A DNA stretch of 64,000 nt from Rhizobiales bacterium YIM 77505 (GTDB lineage Bacteria > Pseudomonadota > Alphaproteobacteria > Rhizobiales > Beijerinckiaceae), in assembly GCA_000745135.1 (NCBI GenBank), contig JQNH01000001.1, forward strand, positions 868,001 to 932,000. The letters are read 5' to 3'. Both the position numbers and the translations under genes were made by a program. This document shows positions 1 to 8,241 of the stretch, piece by piece. The stretch's first letter is position 1, and each line of letters opens with the position of its first letter. The notes below the pieces were generated by a model. It was not told the origin of the DNA and did not search any database. It was given only the letters and a program-made list of their open reading frames with translations.

Positions 1-96
1 GCAGTAGAGGTGTGGAAGGACGTCGCGCCGGTCCACAAGCTGGAAGCGAACGCCGAGTCCGTCCGCCTGGAATGGACGGACCCGAACCCGCCGGCC
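1..96 (+). repeat. 96-bp direct repeat, copy 1
   Basis: Bases 1-96 match bases 2105-2200 without gaps, with seven mismatches by eye (about 93% identity). Similarity ends abruptly at the codons for PNPPA. The repeat probably extends upstream of the window. Confidence 0.85.
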
Positions 97-294
97 GGTT
101 GGCACTATCCCGGCTGTGTCGGCTATGGGGAGGAGGAGCTCAATAGCTTTCTGGCCGAAGCGGGACTGGAGGGGTGCGCGCTTCCCTGGTTCCACCCCGG
201 CGCCACATGGCATCTGGCGGTGAGGACCGGCGCCACTCGCCCCTCTCCGGACGATCTTGCCCATCTGACGGGAAAGGTGCTGGATGGACGCTGA
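1..294 (+). CDS. 3' end of a chimeric gene: DUF3604-like segment joined to a methyltransferase-like tail (partial)
   Basis: The reading frame is open from the first base, so the gene starts upstream of the window. The first 32 codons are nearly identical to codons 608-639 of the DUF3604 protein encoded next door, up to the shared residues DPNPPA. After that the proteins differ completely. The remaining residues (GYGEEELNSFLAEAGLE, then a WFHPGATWHLAVR stretch) resemble the extreme C-terminus of class I SAM-dependent methyltransferases; this is a weak recognition by eye. It could be the remnant of a recombination between a tandem DUF3604 copy and another gene, or an unusual fusion. Its stop overlaps the start of the next gene by 11 bases. 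Function unknown. Confidence 0.5.
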   Translation, partial: AVEVWKDVAPVHKLEANAESVRLEWTDPNPPAGWHYPGCVGYGEEELNSFLAEAGLEGCALPWFHPGATWHLAVRTGATRPSPDDLAHLTGKVLDGR

Positions 295-2296
295 CGGCGA
301 TCAGCGGGTGAGCCGCTCGCGGCGTGCGCTGTTGCTGGCGCTCGCGGCTGCTTCGCTGGAGGGCGCAACCGGGATCGGCCGAGCTTGGGCACGAAAGATC
401 GCCGGTCGGCCGGAGACCGTCGTGCGCTTCAAGACCCACGAGGAGGCCGTCGCCGAGGGCCAAAGGCGCGACATCGGCCGCGTCGAGGTCTTGGCGCCCG
501 CGCCGGACCGAACGGTCGTCGCCGCGCAATATGCGACGTTCCAGTTCCGCTACGTCGTCGGCAAGACGCCCATCGAACCGGGCGGCTTCGTCTGGTTCGC
601 GCTGAGGCACGTCCGTCAGCTCAGCAGCCCGCAGGCCAACGACCCGGCCGGCCCCGGCTTCGTGAAGGTGGAAGGGCCAGCGGGAGTGATCCTCGATATC
701 ACGCCCGAGCCGGCCGAGTTCTTCAACGACTGGTTCTTGATGGCCTTCCCTTGGCAGCATCCGATCGAGATCCGGGTGAAGGAGGGACGGCTCAATCCGG
801 GCGACACGTTCACCGTGACCTATGGCGATCGCTCCGGCGGCGGGCCGGGGGCGCGCTTGCAGGCCGTGCAGGAGCCGAATTTCGCCTTCCGCGTCTATGT
901 CATGCCGAAGCCGGGCGATGCCTTCATGCCCCTGGCGGAAGACCTCGTCTTCCCGGTGGTCGGAGGCCCCGTCGAGCGCCTGGCGCTGGTGGCGCCCTCG
1001 CATGGTACGCCCGGTCGCAAGCTGTCGCTGCTGGTGCGGGCCGAGGACAGGTTCGGCAACGAGGCTGTGAGTTATGCCGGCGAGGTCATGCTGCGCAGCG
1101 ACGACGGCCGGGAGCTCGCCAAGGTCGCCATGATGCCAGCCATGCGCGGCCTTGCGACGATCGAGGTCGAGCCTTTCCGGACCGAGGGCGTGATCCGCTT
1201 CGAAGCTTCTGACGGGACCCGCACCGCTCGCTCGAACCCGGTCCGGATCGGCGATGCGCGGGCGCCCATCTATTTCGGCGACATCCACGGCCACACGCTC
1301 TACAGCGACGGGCGCGGCACGCCGCGGCAATACTACACCTACGCCCGCGACGTGGCGCGGCTCGATTTCTGCGCCATCACCGACCACGATTTCATGCTCA
1401 GCGACGAGATGTGGGCGGACCTCCAGGCCACGACGGAGAGCTTCAACGAGCCCGGCCGGTTCGTCACCATCCAGGCCTATGAATGGTCGGGCGAGACCAA
1501 TGTCGGCGGCGACCACAACGTCTATTTCCGCGGCACGGACACGATGATGCTGCGCTGCCGCTCCTACTACGACTACCGCAACCAGCAGACCTATCACGGC
1601 CGCGATCCGCAGGCGAACCACATCGAAGACCTCTACAACGCCCTGCTCAGGCGCTATCCGGAAGGGGAGGTGATGGTGATCCCGCATTTCGGCGGGCGGC
1701 CGGCCAACCCGAAATGGCACAATCCGCGGCTCGAGCCGATGATCGAGATCTTCTCGGACCATCGCCGCTCCCACGAATGGGCCTATTCCTTCCTGAAGCG
1801 CGGCTATCGCCTCGGCATCCTCGCCAGCAGCGACTGCCACCTGGGGCGGCCCGGCAACGGCTTCCTGAACAGCCCGCTGGCCGTGCCGAACCTGGAGATC
1901 AACACGGCGCTGGTGGCGATCAGCGCCGATTCCTTGACGCGGGAGAACGTGTTCGACGCCATCTTCAGCCGCCGCGCCTACGCCACCACGGGCGACCGCA
2001 TCCTGCTCGACGTCCGTTTCGGCGAGGCCGGCATGGGCGAAGAGGTGAGCGGCCCGGCGACGCCGGTCCTGAACGTCGAGGTGGAGGGCACGGCCCCCGT
2101 CGTCGCAATCGAGGTGTGGAAGGACGTCGCGCCGGTCCACAAGCTGGAGGCCAACGCCGAGTCCGTCCGCTTCGCATGGACGGACCCGAACCCGCCGGCC
2201 GTGGGCGCCACCTCGGCCTATTGGGTGCGCGTGATCCAGGCGAATGGCGAGGAGGCCATCTCAAGCCCCGTTTGGTGGACGCGGACCGGCGCGTGA
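284..2296 (+). CDS. DUF3604 family protein with PHP-like metal-binding domain and N-terminal export signal
   Basis: The 670-residue protein starts with a twin-arginine-like stretch (SRSRRALLLA, R13-R14), a hydrophobic segment and an Ala-x-Ala-type site near residue 37, so export, possibly by Tat, is likely. After a roughly 290-residue beta-rich region comes a PHP-like motif GDIHGHTLYSDG (D333, H335, H337) and AITDHD (D367-H368-D369), the usual metal ligands of PHP phosphoesterases. This arrangement is typical of DUF3604, whose substrate is not established. The ATG at 284 overlaps the preceding gene's stop. Bases 2105-2200 are shared with the start of the window, so a paralogue or recombinant copy lies just upstream. 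It converges on the DUF2793 gene, with 30 bases between them. Confidence 0.8.
   Translation: MDADGDQRVSRSRRALLLALAAASLEGATGIGRAWARKIAGRPETVVRFKTHEEAVAEGQRRDIGRVEVLAPAPDRTVVAAQYATFQFRYVVGKTPIEPGGFVWFALRHVRQLSSPQANDPAGPGFVKVEGPAGVILDITPEPAEFFNDWFLMAFPWQHPIEIRVKEGRLNPGDTFTVTYGDRSGGGPGARLQAVQEPNFAFRVYVMPKPGDAFMPLAEDLVFPVVGGPVERLALVAPSHGTPGRKLSLLVRAEDRFGNEAVSYAGEVMLRSDDGRELAKVAMMPAMRGLATIEVEPFRTEGVIRFEASDGTRTARSNPVRIGDARAPIYFGDIHGHTLYSDGRGTPRQYYTYARDVARLDFCAITDHDFMLSDEMWADLQATTESFNEPGRFVTIQAYEWSGETNVGGDHNVYFRGTDTMMLRCRSYYDYRNQQTYHGRDPQANHIEDLYNALLRRYPEGEVMVIPHFGGRPANPKWHNPRLEPMIEIFSDHRRSHEWAYSFLKRGYRLGILASSDCHLGRPGNGFLNSPLAVPNLEINTALVAISADSLTRENVFDAIFSRRAYATTGDRILLDVRFGEAGMGEEVSGPATPVLNVEVEGTAPVVAIEVWKDVAPVHKLEANAESVRFAWTDPNPPAVGATSAYWVRVIQANGEEAISSPVWWTRTGA
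2105..2200 (+). repeat. 96-bp direct repeat, copy 2 (inside the DUF3604 gene)
   Basis: This is the counterpart of bases 1-96 and encodes residues 608-639 of the DUF3604 protein. Here the frame continues normally to a C-terminus that looks like that of the family. Confidence 0.85.
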
Positions 2297-2326
2297 GGCG
2301 TTCGCCCCGCGTCGCGGTTGGCGCGC

Positions 2327-3469
2327 TCAATTGACGATGCTGCGGTCGGTGACCCGCCGCCAGGCGGCGCCGTCGGAGAAGGCCGGCACGCCGCCGCCCG
2401 CCGCGTCGCTGACATAGATCATCGCGCCCGCTCCGGCTGCGGCCGGGCTCGGCAAGGCGGCGACCGGGTACCCCTTCAGCGCCAGCGGCACCTGCACCAT
2501 CGCCCGGTTCGGCGAGACCGCGAACAGGTTCACCAAGCCCACCGGCGGCCCGGCCTGAACGCCGATCTGGAACTCCGGCGTGCCGCGGCTGAAGGTGAAT
2601 GGGGCACGGCTTTCCACCCGCAGGTTCATCTGCTGCGTCAAGCTCTTGAAGCCGAAATCGATGAGGTCGATCCCGCTCTCGGGATGCGCCCGCTGCTCGA
2701 ACAGCGCTCCGGTGAGGCCCGTGACGCTCTTGATGACCAGACCGACCTTGCCGTAGATGCCGCCGCCTTCGAGATCGAGGCCGCTCGTGGCGCTCGTTCC
2801 GTCATTGGCGATCTTGGCACCGTCCGGCACGCGGGCGCCCTGCGGCAAGGTGAGCCGGCCGCTCGCGCGGTCGGCGATGAGGGCCTCGCGCCAGGCCGCG
2901 CCGTCGGGCGAGACCTTGACGTGCCAGTCGTCGTCGCCGGCAAGGCCGAACTCGGCCCGTCCCGACCAGCCCGTCTGGAAGAGGACGCTCGCGGTGTCGC
3001 CGGCCGTGGCCTTGTTCACCTTCACCTGAGTGCCGGCGCCGGCATGGGTGAAGAGCACGGCCGGGCTTGCCACCGCAAGGCGGTTGGTGTCGTCGGCAGC
3101 CGCGGCGATGCCGAGCCGATCGGCGGCATGCGGCTTGAGGTCGGCCCAGGCGTTGCCGTCGAAGACCATGGCCCTGGCCTCGGCCGAAAGCCACGCGATC
3201 CAACCCCTCGCAGGGATGTCGAAGCGCCAGGCGCCGTCGACGAAGGTGGCGAGCGCGCCCTCACGGCCGGCGAAGGCAGCTGTCGCGACATCGCTCACGA
3301 TGTAGGCCTCGCCTTCGGCAGGCGTGGCCGGGGGCGTCCCACGGCAGTCGACGGCCGTCAGATGGATCAAGCGGTCGAGGGCGATCAGCGCCTCGTTGTG
3401 AGTGACGTGCTTCTGCGACTGAGCGGCGGCGAGGAGGGGAAGCGAAAGGCGGGGCGTGGCGTCGGTCAT
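2327..3469 (-). CDS. DUF2793 domain protein (phage/GTA-tail-associated type)
   Basis: This 380-residue protein opens with LSLPLLAAAQSQKHVTHNEAL, the N-terminal signature of DUF2793, followed by the family's repeated GxAWRF/GWxAW pattern to about residue 110. The rest is a beta-rich, glycine-rich tail. DUF2793 proteins are usually found in prophages or near gene-transfer-agent tail genes of alphaproteobacteria, where they are thought to be fibre- or host-interaction proteins. No other phage gene is visible here, so it is an orphan: either a leftover or a separately regulated tail-fibre locus. The start is supported by a GGAGA Shine-Dalgarno 7 bases upstream and a promoter-like TTGACA before it. 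Confidence 0.75.
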   Translation of the reverse strand: MTDATPRLSLPLLAAAQSQKHVTHNEALIALDRLIHLTAVDCRGTPPATPAEGEAYIVSDVATAAFAGREGALATFVDGAWRFDIPARGWIAWLSAEARAMVFDGNAWADLKPHAADRLGIAAAADDTNRLAVASPAVLFTHAGAGTQVKVNKATAGDTASVLFQTGWSGRAEFGLAGDDDWHVKVSPDGAAWREALIADRASGRLTLPQGARVPDGAKIANDGTSATSGLDLEGGGIYGKVGLVIKSVTGLTGALFEQRAHPESGIDLIDFGFKSLTQQMNLRVESRAPFTFSRGTPEFQIGVQAGPPVGLVNLFAVSPNRAMVQVPLALKGYPVAALPSPAAAGAGAMIYVSDAAGGGVPAFSDGAAWRRVTDRSIVN

Positions 3470-3488
3470 CGTCTGTCTCCAGACAAAA

Positions 3489-3536
3489 AACCTACCCGCA
3501 GGAAGATTTGCGTGTCAAGGATATTTTCCTACCTGC
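3489..3536 (-). promoter_or_regulatory. Putative promoter of the DUF2793 gene with flanking direct repeats
   Basis: On the minus strand a perfect -35 box TTGACA (3518-3513) is followed after 18 bases by TAGGTT (3494-3489), just before the ATG at 3469. Two copies of GC(A/G)GGTAGG (3536-3528 and 3499-3491) flank the -35 box as direct repeats and could bind a regulator. The stretch is markedly more AT-rich than its surroundings. Confidence 0.45.
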
Positions 3537-3584
3537 GATCGGGCTGATTCGGCGCCCGGCTTGGCCTGCATTTGCAGCGTTATT

Positions 3585-3798
3585 CATGAGGCGCTGCTTC
3601 GCGGTGGAGTCCTTGTTCTGCGTTCCGCGCCTCCGGGAAAGAAGATGGAGGGTGTGGAAGGGATGGCGCCTGAGCCCCAGTGGGAGGTTCGCGTCAAACC
3701 GCGACGGGAGGTTCGCGCCTGAACCTCCACCGCCGCTTTCCCGCATGGCTGGAGCGTCAGAGCGGAAGGCCGTCCGGGCTCTCGCCCGGACCGGGCTC
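3585..3798. repeat. Interspersed palindromic repeat, copy A
   Basis: This fills most of the 329-base gap between the DUF2793 and gntR genes. A forward arm (GAGGCGCTGCTTCGCGGTGG then CGCCTCCGGGAAAG, with an internal deletion) is followed by an inverted arm (CGCTTTCCCGCATGGCTGGA then GCGGAAGGCCGTCCGGG). The arms match copies B-F elsewhere in the window. The 12-mer GGGAGGTTCGCG occurs twice between the arms. Confidence 0.7.
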
Positions 3799-4536
3799 CT
3801 ACTCGTAGAACACCCCGTACTTCTCCACATGGGCGGCAAGGCCCAGGGTGTGCTCGCGGACGAGCCGTTCGGCGCGTTCCACGTCCCGGCTTTCGAGCGC
3901 CGAGATGATCGCCATGTGCTCCTCGATGGAGCGCCGCGCCCGGTCCTGCTGGCGCATGGAGACGGCGCGGATGGCCCGCATGTGGATGAACAGGTTCTCC
4001 GTCATGTCGGCGATGAGCTGGCATCCCGACAGGCGGATGATGGTCTGGTGGAAGGTGATGTTGGCCTGGGAGTACTCGTCCGGGTGCTCCTCCGGCTTCT
4101 CGTTCTGGAACTGGTCGAAGACGTGCCGCAGGCTCTCGAGGTCCGAGTCGGTGGCGCGCTCGGCGGCGAGCCTGGCCGCCATGCTCTCGAGCGCCGCCCA
4201 GACAAGGATCATCTCGATGATCTCGCGCTTCGACTTGCGCACCACGAAGATGCCGCGGCGCGGTACGGAGCGCACGAAGCCCTCCTGCTCCAGGAGCGTC
4301 AGGGCCTCGCGGATGGGCGTGCGGCTGACCCCGAGGTCCTGCGAGAGCTGGCGTTCATCGAGGCGGATTTCCTGGGGATGGCCATAGATGTCCATCTCCG
4401 TGATCGCCTTCTTGATCGCCTCATAGGCGAGCATCCGCAGGCTCGCGGTAGTTTCGAGCGGCGTGATGTTGAGCTTTGGCGCAACGGCCGACTGCACGGC
4501 GATACCCTCGATTCGTCTCATGGCGGCCCTCGTCAC
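3799..4536 (-). CDS. GntR-family transcriptional regulator, FCD (FadR) subfamily
   Basis: The 245-residue protein has an N-terminal winged helix-turn-helix at about residues 35-105 (ERQLSQDLGVSRTPIREAL is the classic GntR recognition helix region). It is followed by an all-helical FCD ligand domain with the expected metal-binding histidines (ITFHQTI, EEHMAI, REHTLG). FCD regulators commonly sense carboxylic acids or sugar acids. The gene lies directly downstream of tctCBA on the same strand, 115 bases after tctA, so it probably controls that transporter. A second ATG at 4521 is possible as the start. It ends next to repeat copy A. Confidence 0.88.
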   Translation of the reverse strand: MTRAAMRRIEGIAVQSAVAPKLNITPLETTASLRMLAYEAIKKAITEMDIYGHPQEIRLDERQLSQDLGVSRTPIREALTLLEQEGFVRSVPRRGIFVVRKSKREIIEMILVWAALESMAARLAAERATDSDLESLRHVFDQFQNEKPEEHPDEYSQANITFHQTIIRLSGCQLIADMTENLFIHMRAIRAVSMRQQDRARRSIEEHMAIISALESRDVERAERLVREHTLGLAAHVEKYGVFYE

Positions 4537-4651
4537 CTTTCCTGGTCCGAAGGCCCGCCTGCCTTCACCTCAGAACCATGCCGGCCACGGCAGCACAAGA
4601 GCAGCCAAGCCGAGACAAGGCCGCTCTTGCCGCGAGCAAGGGCCGTTCCAC

Positions 4652-6178
4652 TCACTCGGCCTGAACCATGTGGCCGTCCGGCGGACGGGTCGCCTTGGCT
4701 CTTGCGAGGAGGAGCGAGATCAGCGGCCAGAACAGCATGAGCAGGGCCAGCGCGACGATGGAGCCGACAAGGAAGTTCGACACGAAGATGGAGAGGCTTC
4801 CGTTCGACAGCAGCATCGCCTGGCGGAACGAGCTCTCCGCCATGTCGCCGAGCACGAGGGCGAGGACGAGCGGCGCCAGGGGATAATTGAGCTTCTTGAA
4901 GACATAGCCGATGACGCCGAACAGGAGCATCACCGAGATGTCGAGAAGCGCATTGTGCACCGTATAGGCGCCGACCGCGCAGACCACCAGGATGATCGGG
5001 GCGATGATGCTGAAGGGGATGCGCAGGATCGACGCGAACAGCGGCACGGTCGTCAGCACCACGATCAGACCGGCGATGTTGCCAAGATAAATGGAGGCGA
5101 TCAGGCCCCAGACGAAGTCCTTCTGCTCGACGAAGAGGAGCGGTCCGGGCTGCAGGCCCCAGATCAGGAGGCCGCCCAGCATCACCGCCGCCGTCGGCGA
5201 GCCCGGGATGCCGAGCGTCAGCATCGGCAACAGGGCGCTGGTGCCGGCCGCGTGGGCGGCCGTCTCGGGGGCGAGCACGCCCTCCACCTCGCCGGTGCCG
5301 AATTTCGGGCCGTTCTTCGAGAACCGTTTCGCCAGGCCGTAGCTCATGAAGGAGGCGGGCGTGGCGCCGCCTGGCGTGATCCCCATCCAGCAGCCGACAA
5401 CCGAGCCGCGCAGGGCAGAGGCCCAGTAGCGGGGCAGCTGGGCCCAGGTGTGGAGTACCACCTTGGCGTTGATCCGCGCCGTGCTCCCCCGGAAGGCGAG
5501 GCCTTCCTCCATGGTCAGCAGGATCTCGCCGACGCCGAACAGGCCGATGACGGCGATGAGGAAGTCGAAGCCGCGCAACAGCTCGGTCGAGCCGAAGGTC
5601 ATGCGCAGCTGCCCGGTCACCGTGTCGATGCCGACCGCCGCCAGCGCGAAGCCGAGCATCATGGCGGCGATCGTCTTGAAGGGCGACTCCTTGCCCATTC
5701 CCACAAAGCTGCAGAAGGTCAGGAGGTAGACCGCAAAGAATTCGGCGGGACCGAACTGGAGAGCAAAGCGCGCGATGACGGGCGCCAGGAAGGTGAGGAC
5801 GATGGTCGCGATGAAGGCGCCGAAGAACGAGCCGGTGAAGGCGGCGGTCAGCGCCTCGCCGGCGCGGCCCTTCTGCGCCATGGGATAGCCGTCGAAGGTG
5901 GTCGCCACCGACCAGGGCTCGCCCGGGATGTTGAACAGCACCGAGGTGATGGCGCCCCCGAACAGGGCGCCCCAGTAGATGGAGGAGAGCATGATGATCG
6001 CCGAGGTCGGCGACATCGAGAAGGTCAGGGGCAGGAGGATCGCCACACCGTTGGCGCCCCCAAGCCCCGGCAGGACGCCGATCAAGACCCCGAGAAAGAT
6101 CCCGAGGAACATGTAGAAGATGTTCATCGGGTCGGCGAGGACGCCAAAGCCGTGAATCAGGGACAATAACGCTTCCAA
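4652..6178 (-). CDS. tctA: Tripartite tricarboxylate transporter large permease TctA
   Basis: The 508-residue, highly hydrophobic protein has the TctA signature near the N-terminus (GVLPGLGGANGVAILLPLTF), a second conserved loop GITPGGATPASFMSYG and TLGIPGSPTAAVMLGG, and about 11-12 predicted membrane segments. It forms the membrane channel that, with TctB and the periplasmic TctC, takes up carboxylates using an ion gradient. The substrate cannot be told from sequence. It is the last transporter gene of the minus-strand operon tctC-tctB-tctA and is separated from tctB by 87 bases holding a bulged hairpin. Confidence 0.93.
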   Translation of the reverse strand: MEALLSLIHGFGVLADPMNIFYMFLGIFLGVLIGVLPGLGGANGVAILLPLTFSMSPTSAIIMLSSIYWGALFGGAITSVLFNIPGEPWSVATTFDGYPMAQKGRAGEALTAAFTGSFFGAFIATIVLTFLAPVIARFALQFGPAEFFAVYLLTFCSFVGMGKESPFKTIAAMMLGFALAAVGIDTVTGQLRMTFGSTELLRGFDFLIAVIGLFGVGEILLTMEEGLAFRGSTARINAKVVLHTWAQLPRYWASALRGSVVGCWMGITPGGATPASFMSYGLAKRFSKNGPKFGTGEVEGVLAPETAAHAAGTSALLPMLTLGIPGSPTAAVMLGGLLIWGLQPGPLLFVEQKDFVWGLIASIYLGNIAGLIVVLTTVPLFASILRIPFSIIAPIILVVCAVGAYTVHNALLDISVMLLFGVIGYVFKKLNYPLAPLVLALVLGDMAESSFRQAMLLSNGSLSIFVSNFLVGSIVALALLMLFWPLISLLLARAKATRPPDGHMVQAE

Positions 6179-6227
6179 CGTCTCCTCCAGCGCGTTTCAG
6201 TCGTTCTGCGCGACTGCATGTCTTGTC

Positions 6228-6251
6228 CGGCGGGCGCTCGGCGCCCCGCCG
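6228..6251 (-). terminator. Hairpin between tctB and tctA
   Basis: CGGCGGGCGC (6228-6237) pairs with GCGCCCCGCCG (6241-6251) with a one-base bulge and 3-nt loop. No U-run follows, so mRNA processing or partial attenuation is more likely than full termination. Confidence 0.4.
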
Positions 6252-6265
6252 AGGGAAGGGGCGGG

Positions 6266-6769
6266 TCAGTAGCCGAGCGCCTGCTCGATCGGCCCCTTGG
6301 GCAAGGGGACGAGGAACCAGACCTCGAACATGAAGAAGAGGATGACCGGGATAGCGATGGCGACGGGCGCGATCTTGTAGATCGGGTACTTGCCGAGCCA
6401 CCACATGAACAAGCCGATGAACAGGCCCGCCGCCAGGTAGATGCCGATGAGCCCGATCGCGGCGACGAAGATGGCGGTGGGCACGAGCACCTGGAGCACC
6501 TGCTTGAACTGCGAGCGATCGACGAAGTTCTCGTCGACGCCGCGCCCCATGAGGTTGATGCCGAAGGTGACGGCGCTCGCAAGGAACATGATCGCGCCGA
6601 TCCGGAAGGGGAAATAGCCCGCCTCGGGTCCATCGGCCGCCCAGGTCGCCCCGATGCGCCAATTGTCGTACATGATGAGCACCGCGAGGGCCATGAAGAG
6701 GAAGGCGACGACGAGTTCGATCGTCTTCGTCGACACCGTGTGCTCGCTGCGGTCGGCCGGTTGCGCCAT
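6266..6769 (-). CDS. tctB: Tripartite tricarboxylate transporter small permease TctB
   Basis: The 167-residue protein starts MAQPADRSEHTVSTKTIE and has four hydrophobic segments, matching the length and topology of the small TctB subunit (DUF1468). The frame stays open upstream for another 73 codons, but that extension is Arg/His-rich and overlaps the strong hairpin at 6811-6841, so the ATG at 6769 is preferred. TctB pairs with TctA in the inner membrane. It lies between tctC and tctA on the same strand. Confidence 0.88.
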   Translation of the reverse strand: MAQPADRSEHTVSTKTIELVVAFLFMALAVLIMYDNWRIGATWAADGPEAGYFPFRIGAIMFLASAVTFGINLMGRGVDENFVDRSQFKQVLQVLVPTAIFVAAIGLIGIYLAAGLFIGLFMWWLGKYPIYKIAPVAIAIPVILFFMFEVWFLVPLPKGPIEQALGY

Positions 6770-6810
6770 GTCTTGCCTGCCCAATCGTGATCTTGCGTGA
6801 GAGCGGACGG

Positions 6811-6841
6811 AAACGCTCCGGCGCGGGGCGCCGGAGCGTTT
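6811..6841 (-). terminator. Very strong hairpin between tctC and tctB
   Basis: AAACGCTCCGGCGC (6811-6824) and its exact complement (6828-6841) form a perfect 14-bp stem with a GGG loop, 11 bases after the tctC stop. On the minus strand it is followed by a short U-containing tract. It could terminate most transcripts or protect the 3' end of tctC mRNA, giving more binding protein than permease. Confidence 0.75.
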
Positions 6842-6852
6842 CTGAAGGCGGT

Positions 6853-7860
6853 TCAGGACTTGGCGAGGAAGCCGGCCTTCTCCATCAACTTCTGATGGGT
6901 GTCGGCGGCTCCTTTGAGCCAGTTCTTGAACTCGTCGCCCGACATGAAGGTGGTGTTGAAGGCTCCCTTTTCCATGAAGTCCTTCCACTCGGGCGTCTCA
7001 CGGACCTTCTTGAACAGATCGACGTAGTAGTTGACCTGCTCCTGGGTCACGCCGGGGGGCATGAAGATGCCGCGCAGCATCAGGTATTCGATGTCGAGGC
7101 CCTGCTCCTTGCAGGTCGGGATGTCGTTCCACGACATCGTGTCGGTGACTTTGTCCTTCAGGTCGATGCGCTTCGAGTCGAAGACGCACAGCGGCCGCAG
7201 CGCCCCGGCGCGCCATTGCGAGACGGCCTCGATCGGATTGTTGACGCTGGAATCCACATGCCCGCCGACGAGCTGGGCCGCCACGTCGCCGCCGCCCTTG
7301 TAGGGCACATAGGTGAACTTCACGCCCGTCGCCTGCTCGATGGCGGCGGTGATGATCTGGTCTTCCTGCTTCGACCCGGTGCCGCCCATCTTCTTGCCGC
7401 CGGCCTTGGCGGCCTCGATGTACTCTTTGGCGGTCTTGTAGGGCGAGCTGGCATTCACCCACAGGATGAATTCATCCAGGGCCAGCATGGCCACCGGAGT
7501 CATGTCCTCCCACTTGAACGGCACGCCGGTGGCCAGAGGAGTCGTGAACAGGTTGGAAAGGGTGATGATGATCTTGTGCGGGTTCCGGTTCGAGCCCTTC
7601 ACATCAAGGAAGCCCTCGGCGCCTGCGCCGCCCGCCTTGTTGATGACGACGAGGGGCTGCGGCATCAGGTTGTGCTTTTGCACGATGCCCTGGATCATGC
7701 GCGCCATCTGATCGGCCCCGCCGCCGGTGCCGGCCGGGATGATGAACTCGACGGTCCTGGTGGGCTGCCACTGGGCCAAGGCCGGCCCGGCCAGGAAAGC
7801 GAGGGCGGCGCCGCCCGCGAGGGCGAGCCTGCGCGTGATTGAGAGTCCTTGCTGCTTCAC
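6853..7860 (-). CDS. tctC: Tripartite tricarboxylate transporter substrate-binding protein TctC
   Basis: The 335-residue protein is a Bug/TctC-type periplasmic receptor. It has a signal sequence with a twin arginine (SITRRLALAGGAALAFLAG, then ALA-Q), followed by the family start FIIPAGTGGGADQMARMIQ, with KAGGAGAEG and YKGGGDVAAQLVGGHVD. The GTG at 7860 is chosen because it gives the signal peptide and is preceded by GGAGGA at a normal distance; the frame is open 47 codons further upstream but that part is not protein-like. It delivers a carboxylate to TctAB. It is the first gene of the operon, followed by the strong hairpin. Confidence 0.92.
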   Translation of the reverse strand: MKQQGLSITRRLALAGGAALAFLAGPALAQWQPTRTVEFIIPAGTGGGADQMARMIQGIVQKHNLMPQPLVVINKAGGAGAEGFLDVKGSNRNPHKIIITLSNLFTTPLATGVPFKWEDMTPVAMLALDEFILWVNASSPYKTAKEYIEAAKAGGKKMGGTGSKQEDQIITAAIEQATGVKFTYVPYKGGGDVAAQLVGGHVDSSVNNPIEAVSQWRAGALRPLCVFDSKRIDLKDKVTDTMSWNDIPTCKEQGLDIEYLMLRGIFMPPGVTQEQVNYYVDLFKKVRETPEWKDFMEKGAFNTTFMSGDEFKNWLKGAADTHQKLMEKAGFLAKS

Positions 7861-8241
7861 TGTGCGTTCCTCCGCGTGGTCTGATCGATGCCAGCCCAGC
7901 CTCGTCGACGTTTCGAGGATCGTCGACTCGTTAGTGTCGCTCTGCTGAAGGCAGTGCGCGTATCGAGTATATTGTATGGCAGAACGCGCGCAACACTTCA
8001 TTGCAGGGCGCTAAACGTCAGAAATACTGTCCTTGTTGCTGCAACGCGAAAGATGAGCTTTGGCTGGCGGGCTGTATGGAGACCCGTGCCGAAGCCCTCC
8101 ACAAAGGCGTGTTTCGCCAACGGCTTGCTTGTGTATTTCCCATGCACCGAATGCATAACGGGCTCGTGGTATACACAATACCAGAGGCTTGACGGGGTCG
8201 AGCCGATGACCCATTTGTGCAGTGCAACAAGGGAGCTGAAC
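7861..8241. promoter_or_regulatory. Regulatory gap upstream of tctC and of a small membrane-protein gene
   Basis: This is 381 bases without a recognisable gene, more AT-rich than the rest of the window. It holds GTATATTGTAT (7967-7977) and the inverted repeat GGTAT-ACACA-ATACC (8168-8182), whose core GTATAC fits the general GntR half-site pattern. These are possible operators for the FCD regulator downstream of tctA, but this is a guess. No clear -35/-10 pair was found. Confidence 0.35.

Noticed and set aside
140-2140. A 666-codon open frame antisense to the DUF3604 gene
   Set aside because: It mirrors a clear gene on the plus strand; its translation is Arg/Ala/His-rich with no family pattern, as expected of antisense frames in GC-rich DNA.
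2327-3469. Prophage at the DUF2793 gene
   Set aside because: No integrase, capsid, terminase or other tail gene nearby and no attachment-site repeats.
4533-6662. A 709-codon minus-strand frame overlapping tctA and tctB
   Set aside because: It lies in another frame of the same strand as two recognised transporter genes and encodes low-complexity Arg/Pro sequence.
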